Below are positions 1-3,929 of a stretch of DNA of 5,534 bases, piece after piece; positions within the stretch are counted from its first letter, which is position 1, and each line of letters opens with the position of its first letter. The stretch is from Chitinophagaceae bacterium (GTDB taxonomy: Bacteria; Bacteroidota; Bacteroidia; Chitinophagales; Chitinophagaceae). The position numbers were made by a program, and so were the translations under genes. A model generated the notes under the pieces. It was not told the DNA's origin, ran no database searches, and saw nothing but the letters and a program-made list of their open reading frames with translations. The stretch lies in the NCBI GenBank assembly GCA_003456175.1, contig DMPB01000057.1:3295-8828 (forward strand), given 5' to 3'.

Positions 1-444
1 TCGCAATTTTGGATTGAAGTGGTAAGCACCTAAATCAAATTCTTGATTTTCAGTCTCTTTATTGAGTTCTTCATTACGCTTCAGAATAGCTTTGATTTTC
101 ATTAATAAAACCTCGCTATCAAAAGGCTTTGTAATATAATCGTCGGCACCGAGTTTGTAACCATTAATGATATCTTCTTTCATGGTTTTAGCACTCAAGA
201 AAAACAACGGAATTTCCGGATCAATATCTCTGATTTCTTCTGCTAGTGTGAAGCCATCCATTTTAGGCATCATCACATCGAGTAAGCATATATCGAACTT
301 TTCGCGTTGAAATGCAGCCAAACCTAAGCGGCCATCTCTTTCAAGTGTCACATCAAAATCGTTCAGTTCTAAATAATTCTTGAAGACCATACCAAGGTTG
401 GTATCATCTTCACATAATAAAATTTTGTACTTTTTACCTTCCAT
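1..444 (-). CDS. OmpR-family response regulator, N-terminal part (cut by the window edge)
   Basis: This is the receiver half of a two-component response regulator, a cytoplasmic protein phosphorylated on aspartate by a sensor kinase to change transcription. The 148 visible codons start at ATG 444-442 (MEGKKYKILLCEDD). The acidic pocket is E12-D13-D14 and the phosphoacceptor is D56 in LLDVMMPKMDG. The switch residue is S84 in FFLSAKT, the aromatic switch is Y103, and the conserved lysine is K106 in DDYITKPF. All key residues are present, so the receiver should be active. A linker (about 125-138) leads into GAYHFNPKLR, which resembles the first strand of an OmpR/PhoB winged-helix effector domain, as in Bacteroidetes RprY-like regulators. 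The rest of that domain lies outside the window. No partner histidine kinase is visible. The effector assignment rests on those last residues and is less certain than the receiver. Confidence 0.93.
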   Translation of the reverse strand, partial: MEGKKYKILLCEDDTNLGMVFKNYLELNDFDVTLERDGRLGLAAFQREKFDICLLDVMMPKMDGFTLAEEIRDIDPEIPLFFLSAKTMKEDIINGYKLGADDYITKPFDSEVLLMKIKAILKRNEELNKETENQEFDLGAYHFNPKLR

Positions 445-466
445 AGTTGTAGGTTTCTATTTGTAA

Positions 467-497
467 TAAAAGTAAACATTTACCATGCCAAAACAAT
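467..497 (-). promoter_or_regulatory. Candidate promoter of the response regulator gene
   Basis: Read on the minus strand, ATTG (497-494) is followed after 19 bases by TACTTTTA (474-467), which matches 7 of 8 positions of the Bacteroidetes -7 consensus TAnnTTTG. It ends 22 bases upstream of the start codon. A near-palindrome, GTAAA-CA-TTTAC (472-483), overlaps the -7 box and could be an operator. Other weak matches exist nearby (AAGTTTTG and TTGTTTTG on the minus strand), so the choice is tentative. Confidence 0.33.
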
Positions 498-519
498 TTT
501 GTAGCAACAAAACTTTGTT
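497..519. repeat. AT-rich overlapping dyads between the response regulator and ruvB
   Basis: Two overlapping inverted repeats are visible: TTTTGT-AGCA-ACAAAA (497-512) and AACAAA-AC-TTTGTT (506-519). They lie upstream of the response regulator promoter candidate and downstream of ruvB. They could be a regulator site or part of the ruvB 3' end, but neither is followed by a T-run on the minus strand, so I do not call a terminator. Confidence 0.3.
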
Positions 520-535
520 AAACCCACAGTAGCTA

Positions 536-549
536 CCTTACGGTAAATG
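536..549 (+). repeat. CCTTACGG-family short repeat, copy 1 (3' side of ruvB)
   Basis: CCTTACGGTAAATG lies 16 bases beyond the ruvB stop codon. It is the exact inverted copy of the 14-mer at 1630-1643 on the other side of ruvB. It contains the odd-centred dyad TTAC-G-GTAA. It belongs to a set of six related sites in this window. Confidence 0.6.
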
Positions 550-565
550 TGGTATAACGGAGCTA

Positions 566-1603
566 CTAGCCACCAAATAAACCTGCTTGTGCACCACGGT
601 TAAATGGGTTTTTGCCTAAGTGTTCGTATGCTTTTGGCGTTGCTTCGCGGCCACGCGGCGTACGTTGCAAAAAACCTTCTTGAATTAAAAACGGTTCGTA
701 CACTTCTTCTAAAGTGCCGGGTTCTTCGCCTACAGCTGTGGCAATTGTAGTTAAGCCAACAGGGCCTCCTTTAAATTTTTCAATGATAGCAGCGAGTATA
801 CGATTATCCATTTCATCGAGGCCATGCTCATCAACATTTAACGCTTTTAAAGCATGTTGCGTAATGCCTAAATCTATCATACCATCGTTGAGTACTTGTG
901 CAAAGTCGCGAACCCGACGTAATAAACCATTGGCAATACGTGGTGTACCTCGGCTGCGGCGTGCAATTTCAAAAGCCGCATCGGTACTAATAGCTGTATT
1001 TAAAATTTGTGCCGCACGTTCGATGATTTTTTGAAGCGTAGAAGCATTGTAGTATTCTAAACGACTCTTAATGCCGAAACGCGATAACAAAGGTGCAGTT
1101 AGTAAGCCGCTACGCGTAGTAGCTCCCACTAAAGTGAATGGATTGAGGTTCAATTGAATGCTTCGTGCATTAGGGCCACTATCAATCATAATATCGATTC
1201 GGAAATCTTCCATGGCGGCATAGAGATATTCTTCTACAACGGTGCTAAGGCGGTGAATTTCATCGATAAAAAGTACATCTCTAGGTTGTAAGCCTGTAAG
1301 TAAGCCTGCTAAGTCGCCAGGTTTTTCAATTACTGGTCCACTTGTTTCTTTGATACTAACGCCTAGCTCATTAGCAACAATACGGCTTAATGTTGTTTTG
1401 CCTAAACCCGGCGGACCATGGAACAGCACATGATCTAGCGCTTCACCTCTGATTTTGGCAGCTTTGATGAAGATGGTAAGGTTCTCTATAATTTGTTGTT
1501 GCCCACTAAACTCTTTGATTTCGGCAGGCCTGATATTATTCTCAAACTCTTTGTCTGCCGCCGACAATTGTGTTTTATCGCTATTTAAATTCGGATTTTG
1601 CAT
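566..1603 (-). CDS. ruvB: Holliday junction branch migration DNA helicase RuvB
   Basis: RuvB is the hexameric AAA+ ATPase that pumps DNA through RuvA-bound Holliday junctions during recombination and fork repair. The 345-residue length fits the family. Walker A is GPPGLGKTT (63-71) and Walker B is [10 protein letters not shown] (110-119, D114/E115). Sensor 1 is GATTR (160-164), the arginine finger is in LLSRFG (R175), and sensor 2 is RGTPRIA (R222). The C-terminal winged helix for DNA binding runs from about 255 to the end and includes [16 protein letters not shown] (311-326). No key residue is missing. The start (ATG 1603-1601) sits just before the conserved EFENNIRP segment, and a perfect -7 box lies 10 bases upstream. 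ruvA and ruvC are not adjacent, so ruvB stands alone here. Function is certain from the motifs. Confidence 0.99.
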   Translation of the reverse strand: MQNPNLNSDKTQLSAADKEFENNIRPAEIKEFSGQQQIIENLTIFIKAAKIRGEALDHVLFHGPPGLGKTTLSRIVANELGVSIKETSGPVIEKPGDLAGLLTGLQPRDVLFIDEIHRLSTVVEEYLYAAMEDFRIDIMIDSGPNARSIQLNLNPFTLVGATTRSGLLTAPLLSRFGIKSRLEYYNASTLQKIIERAAQILNTAISTDAAFEIARRSRGTPRIANGLLRRVRDFAQVLNDGMIDLGITQHALKALNVDEHGLDEMDNRILAAIIEKFKGGPVGLTTIATAVGEEPGTLEEVYEPFLIQEGFLQRTPRGREATPKAYEHLGKNPFNRGAQAGLFGG

Positions 1604-1613
1604 ACTGAATGCT

Positions 1614-1621
1614 CAAAGGTA
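1614..1621 (-). promoter_or_regulatory. -7 promoter box of ruvB
   Basis: The minus strand reads TACCTTTG, a perfect match to the Bacteroidetes -7 consensus TAnnTTTG, ending 10 bases before the ruvB ATG. Transcription would begin about 3-6 bases before the start codon, giving a nearly leaderless mRNA. I see no good -33 TTTG at the usual 19-21 base spacing. Instead the 14-bp repeat at 1630-1643 occupies the spacer and -33 area. Confidence 0.6.
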
Positions 1622-1629
1622 ATGGCAAG

Positions 1630-1643
1630 CATTTACCGTAAGG
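1630..1643 (-). repeat. CCTTACGG-family short repeat, copy 2 (5' side of ruvB)
   Basis: The plus strand reads CATTTACCGTAAGG, the exact reverse complement of the copy at 536-549. It sits 8 bases upstream of the ruvB -7 box and 19 bases left of the MarR operator, inside the divergent promoter region. Confidence 0.6.
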
Positions 1644-1662
1644 GCATAAAATTTCTAATAAA

Positions 1663-1680
1663 TATTTGTATATACAAATA
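1663..1680. promoter_or_regulatory. 18-bp palindromic operator upstream of the marR gene
   Basis: TATTTGTATATACAAATA is a perfect 18-bp palindrome centred between 1671 and 1672, 35 bases before the marR start. Its central 12 bp, TTGTATATACAA, recur exactly at 2150-2161 before the next gene. MarR dimers typically bind palindromes of about 16-20 bp near their own promoter. The left arm contains the candidate -33 TTTG (1665-1668), so a bound dimer would block RNA polymerase. Assignment to this MarR protein is inferred from position and the shared core. Confidence 0.75.
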
Positions 1681-1696
1681 AAGATGCCCATCTTTG
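1665..1696 (+). promoter_or_regulatory. Promoter of the marR gene
   Basis: TTTG (1665-1668), a 20-base spacer and CATCTTTG (1689-1696) give a Bacteroidetes-type -33/-7 pair, with one mismatch in TAnnTTTG (C for the first T). The -7 box ends 10 bases before the ATG, so the leader would be only a few bases. The -33 box lies inside the operator palindrome, which predicts autorepression. Confidence 0.5.
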
Positions 1697-1706
1697 CTTT
1701 GCAGTA

Positions 1707-2132
1707 ATGAAAACCTCAGAGAGCAGATATCGTCAGTGTTTGTACTTTACTAGTAATGCATTTGCCCGTAAGGTAGAAAAGTTGGCATTGCATTATTGGA
1801 AACCTTTAGGGTTTAGTCCGAGCCATGCGTATTTGTTAATGGTGGTATTGCAAGAACCGGGTGTACAACCTACAAGGCTAGCCAACGAGTTACAGCTTAC
1901 GCCTAGTACCATTACACGGTTGATAGAAAAGTTAGAAGAGCAGGCATTGGTAACAAGAGTGCTCGATGGAAAAACTACCATGGTATATGCTACCGATAAA
2001 GCGAAAGCGTTACTACCAGATATGCAGGCAGCAATTGATGGTTTTTATACGGCATATAGCAAAATACTTGGCCCCGAGGCAAGCTGTGCTTTAACGCAGC
2101 AAATTGCTACTGTGGCCGATGCACTGCCATAA
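1707..2132 (+). CDS. MarR-family winged-helix transcriptional regulator
   Basis: This is a 141-residue cytoplasmic DNA-binding protein of normal MarR length. The N-terminal dimerisation helices span about 5-50. The helix-turn-helix is about 54-77 (PTRLANELQLTPSTITRLIEKL) and the wing about 80-97 (ALVTRVLDGKTTMVYATDKA). The C-terminal helices (about 100-140) complete the dimer interface. MarR proteins usually repress their own gene and a neighbouring target and release DNA on binding a ligand or on cysteine oxidation. The palindromes at 1663-1680 and 2150-2161 fit this and point to the oxidoreductase at 2198 as the target. There are two cysteines, C11 and C127. C11, in QCLYFTSN on the first helix, is roughly where OhrR-type peroxide sensors carry their reactive cysteine, but the alignment is loose and the ligand is unknown. 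The ATG at 1707 is preceded by no Shine-Dalgarno sequence and follows the -7 box closely. Confidence 0.93.
   Translation: MKTSESRYRQCLYFTSNAFARKVEKLALHYWKPLGFSPSHAYLLMVVLQEPGVQPTRLANELQLTPSTITRLIEKLEEQALVTRVLDGKTTMVYATDKAKALLPDMQAAIDGFYTAYSKILGPEASCALTQQIATVADALP
1760..1773 (-). repeat. CCTTACGG-family short repeat, copy 3 (inside marR)
   Basis: The plus strand reads ATTTGCCCGTAAGG, which is CCTTACGGGCAAAT on the minus strand. It lies inside marR, where it is read as Phe-Ala-Arg-Lys. It is the longer variant, with an extra G and C in place of T. Confidence 0.5.
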
Positions 2133-2139
2133 TTTTTTT
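2111..2139 (+). terminator. Weak intrinsic terminator/attenuator overlapping the marR stop
   Basis: TGTGGC (2111-2116) pairs with GCCATA (2126-2131): six pairs including one G-U, with a 9-base loop. Seven T residues follow at 2133-2139. It overlaps the last codons and stop of marR. The stem is short, so termination is probably partial. If it works, the oxidoreductase gene depends mainly on its own operator-controlled promoter. Confidence 0.4.
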
Positions 2140-2148
2140 GATTTATTA

Positions 2149-2179
2149 ATTGTATATACAAGTTTTAAAACTATTTTTT
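2149..2179 (+). promoter_or_regulatory. Candidate promoter of the oxidoreductase gene
   Basis: ATTG (2149-2152), a 19-base spacer and TATTTTTT (2172-2179) match the Bacteroidetes -33/-7 layout, with only the last G of TAnnTTTG missing. As at marR, the -33 box is the left arm of the TTGTATATACAA palindrome. The palindrome centre lies about 17 bases before the -7 box in both cases. The -7 box ends 18 bases before the ATG. Confidence 0.42.
2150..2161. promoter_or_regulatory. 12-bp palindromic operator upstream of the oxidoreductase gene
   Basis: TTGTATATACAA is a perfect palindrome centred between 2155 and 2156. It is identical to the core of the marR operator at 1663-1680 but has asymmetric flanks, so it may be the lower-affinity site. 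It lies 18 bases past the marR stop and 36 bases before the next start, the expected place for a repressor site controlling that gene. Confidence 0.7.
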
Positions 2180-2197
2180 AATATTAAATAAGAACAA

Positions 2198-3088
2198 ATG
2201 AACTATGTTATTACAGGCTCTATTGGCCACATCAGCAAGCCTTTAGTACAGCAGTTGGTAGCAGCAGGTAATGCTGTTAGCGTTATTACAAGTAGTAGCG
2301 AACGTGTTGCTAGTATTGAGGCGCTTGGTGCTACAGCATTGGTAGGTTCTATTGAAGATGCAGCTTTCGTAACGCAAAGTTTTGCAGGTGCCGATGCTGT
2401 GTATCTAATGATTCCTCCCAAATGGGATGTAGCAGATTGGTACCCGTATCAACAGCAAGTGGCTAACAATTATGTAGCTGCTGTTAAGGCGAACGATGTT
2501 AAAAATGTTGTTGTTTTAAGCAGTATTGGTGCTCATATGCGACAAGGTGCAGGACCAATAGACGGTGTTGCTTATTTAGAAGTACAGCTGATTGAAGCTG
2601 GTGTTAACGCAGTTTTTTTACGTCCGTCGTACTTTTTTTACAACCTTTTTGCGCAAATTGATTTGGTTAAAAATGCAGGTATTTTCGGTAGTAATTTTGG
2701 TGGCGATGAAAAGTTGGTATTGGTAGATACTAACGATATTGCAGCAGTAGCAGCAGAAGTATTATTAGCATTGCCTTTGGCGAGCGGTCAGCAAATTCGT
2801 TATATCAGTAGCGATGAGGCTACCACTCAAGAAATTGCAACAGCTTTAGGCAAGGCAATTGGTAAAGAAGGTACACCTTGGGTAGTATTTACCGACGAAC
2901 AAGCGTATGCAGGTTTAAAGCAAGCGGGCTTACCCGATACCATTGCCGAAGGCTATACTACACTTGGCAAGGCGCTTCGTAGCGGCGAATTACAAGCCGA
3001 TTATTGGGCCAACAGGCCAACTACACAAGGTAGTGTTAAGCTTGCGCAGTTTGCACAAGCATTTGCAGCGGTATATCAATCTAAGTAA
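2198..3088 (+). CDS. NmrA/QorB-like NAD(P)-binding oxidoreductase (atypical SDR)
   Basis: This 296-residue cytoplasmic protein has an N-terminal Rossmann fold of the NmrA/atypical short-chain dehydrogenase type. The dinucleotide loop is ITGSIGHISKPL (5-16), GxxGxxS rather than the usual GxxGxxG/A. A beta-strand with VVVLSSIGAH follows at about 103-112. The region LRPSYFFYNLF (141-151) and a C-terminal substrate-side lobe are typical of this family. The classical YxxxK pair is not obvious, as expected for NmrA-like members. Relatives include quinone reductases such as QorB and redox-sensing NmrA proteins, so quinone/electrophile reduction or NADP sensing are possible, but the substrate cannot be told. 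It sits downstream of a MarR gene, shares its operator core, and ends at a strong terminator, so it is probably the repressor's main target. The ATG at 2198 follows an A-rich stretch without a clear Shine-Dalgarno sequence. Confidence 0.9.
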   Translation: MNYVITGSIGHISKPLVQQLVAAGNAVSVITSSSERVASIEALGATALVGSIEDAAFVTQSFAGADAVYLMIPPKWDVADWYPYQQQVANNYVAAVKANDVKNVVVLSSIGAHMRQGAGPIDGVAYLEVQLIEAGVNAVFLRPSYFFYNLFAQIDLVKNAGIFGSNFGGDEKLVLVDTNDIAAVAAEVLLALPLASGQQIRYISSDEATTQEIATALGKAIGKEGTPWVVFTDEQAYAGLKQAGLPDTIAEGYTTLGKALRSGELQADYWANRPTTQGSVKLAQFAQAFAAVYQSK

Positions 3089-3096
3089 TTCCTTTG

Positions 3097-3131
3097 GCTA
3101 CGCCGCAGTGTACATCTGCGGCGTAGCTTTT
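3097..3131 (+). terminator. Strong intrinsic terminator after the oxidoreductase gene
   Basis: GCTACGCCGCAG (3097-3108) and CTGCGGCGTAGC (3116-3127) form a perfect GC-rich 12-bp stem with a 7-base loop, followed by TTTT (3128-3131). It starts 9 bases after the stop codon and separates the marR/oxidoreductase unit from the next gene. Confidence 0.88.
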
Positions 3132-3192
3132 ACGTAAGTATTAAAAGAAAATATTGATAGTTAACGACTAACATTTCAAAGCAATAAAAATC

Positions 3193-3200
3193 TATGTTTG
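3193..3200 (+). promoter_or_regulatory. -7 promoter box of the thioredoxin-like gene
   Basis: TATGTTTG is a perfect TAnnTTTG -7 box, ending 19 bases before the TTG start codon at 3220. No convincing -33 TTTG is found at normal spacing. It supports a start close to 3220 rather than further upstream. Confidence 0.55.
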
Positions 3201-3219
3201 CACATTAAAATCTTGTCCT

Positions 3220-3834
3220 TTGCAATCGATATTACAAGCTTACCTACAACAACCTCATTACACCTACGATAGCTACCGAGCTCTAATAGATACATTAAAT
3301 GCCGAGGGTAAAACAACAGGCAATAACCCAGCATATCAAACACCTGAAATTCTAGAATATGCGAAGCTTAATATAGCTCGTATGAATAGAATTGATAAAA
3401 CAGTAACCTTACAGCCAACAATGGTACAAGCCTTACGGCAAATAACAACGCCGCAAGTATGGTTGTTACTAACAGAAGGTTGGTGTGGCGATGCTGCACA
3501 AATTGTTCCAGTGATTCATGCGATGGCTAAAGAAAATCCTTTGATAGACTTACGTTTATTCTTACGGGATGAAAATTTAGATTTAATGGATGCCTATTTA
3601 CAAAATGGGAAAAGCAGAAGTATTCCAAAACTTATTGCAACTACAACACAAGGCAATGAAATATTCAATTGGGGGCCACGACCAGTAGCAGCGCAAACCT
3701 TGTATAGCGATTTAAAATCATCTGGAGTTCCATTTGCTACCTTAGCAGAACAATTACACGGTTGGTATGCTAAAGATAAAACCATAAGTACACAGCAAGA
3801 ACTGTTAACATTACTTACTGCATCGGTAGTTTAA
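3220..3834 (+). CDS. Thioredoxin-like family protein with a single active-site cysteine
   Basis: This 204-residue protein has no signal peptide or membrane segment, so it is probably cytoplasmic. An N-terminal helical extension (about 1-75, including AEGKTTGNN at 28-36 and ARMNRIDKTV at 53-62) precedes a thioredoxin-like fold (about 78-200). The active-site position reads EGWCGDAAQ (W88-C89-G90-D91-A92): the first cysteine of WCGPC is kept, and the second is replaced by Ala. C89 is the only cysteine in the protein. SIPKL (134-138) supplies the expected cis-proline P136, and WGPRP (151-155) is a conserved family feature. This pattern fits the thioredoxin_9-like family common in Bacteroidetes, whose function I do not know. 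It cannot perform ordinary dithiol exchange. A monothiol, bacilliredoxin-like or binding role is inference. The start is TTG: the frame is open upstream only to a TAA at 3169 and contains no ATG. The gene ends with tandem stops TAA-TAG. Confidence 0.88.
   Translation: MQSILQAYLQQPHYTYDSYRALIDTLNAEGKTTGNNPAYQTPEILEYAKLNIARMNRIDKTVTLQPTMVQALRQITTPQVWLLLTEGWCGDAAQIVPVIHAMAKENPLIDLRLFLRDENLDLMDAYLQNGKSRSIPKLIATTTQGNEIFNWGPRPVAAQTLYSDLKSSGVPFATLAEQLHGWYAKDKTISTQQELLTLLTASVV
3431..3443 (+). repeat. CCTTACGG-family short repeat, copy 4 (inside the thioredoxin-like gene)
   Basis: CCTTACGGCAAAT is read here as Ala-Leu-Arg-Gln-Ile, a coding phase different from the copy at 4355-4367 in the same orientation. 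A shorter relative, CTTACGG, occurs at 3561-3567 in the same gene. Confidence 0.5.
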
Positions 3835-3859
3835 TAGCGTATTACTTGATATGATTATA

Positions 3860-3892
3860 AAATAGCGGCTACATTACAGCCGCTATTTCTTT
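3860..3892 (+). terminator. Intrinsic terminator after the thioredoxin-like gene
   Basis: AAATAGCGGCT (3860-3870) and AGCCGCTATTT (3878-3888) form a perfect 11-bp stem with a 7-base loop. The T-rich tail TTTCTTT (3886-3892) overlaps the stem end. It lies 26 bases after the stop codon, so the kinase gene downstream probably has its own promoter. Confidence 0.85.
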
Positions 3893-3924
3893 GTAGCTAG
3901 CTGCACCTTTTACCCTTATTTTTA
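3890..3924 (+). promoter_or_regulatory. Weak candidate promoter of the kinase-RapZ fusion gene
   Basis: TTTG (3890-3893) and TATTTTTA (3917-3924, 7 of 8 to TAnnTTTG) are 23 bases apart, longer than ideal. Transcription from it would begin near 3930, at or inside the TTG start codon. That would favour the in-frame ATG at 3945 as the real start. Confidence 0.25.
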
Positions 3925-3929
3925 CCCAC

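Noticed and set aside
528..567. Inverted repeat AGTAGCT/AGCTACT at the ruvB 3' end as a terminator
   Set aside because: The stem is only 7 bp with a 26-base loop, and no T-run follows on the minus strand, so it does not meet a terminator standard. ruvB termination is left unassigned.
714..1034. Open frame on the plus strand antisense to ruvB
   Set aside because: It lies wholly within ruvB, has low-complexity Ser/Arg/Ala-rich translation and no family features. It is a shadow of the real gene.
2943..3137. Open frame in another phase overlapping the 3' end of the oxidoreductase gene
   Set aside because: It runs through the strong terminator hairpin at 3097-3131 and has no recognisable protein features.
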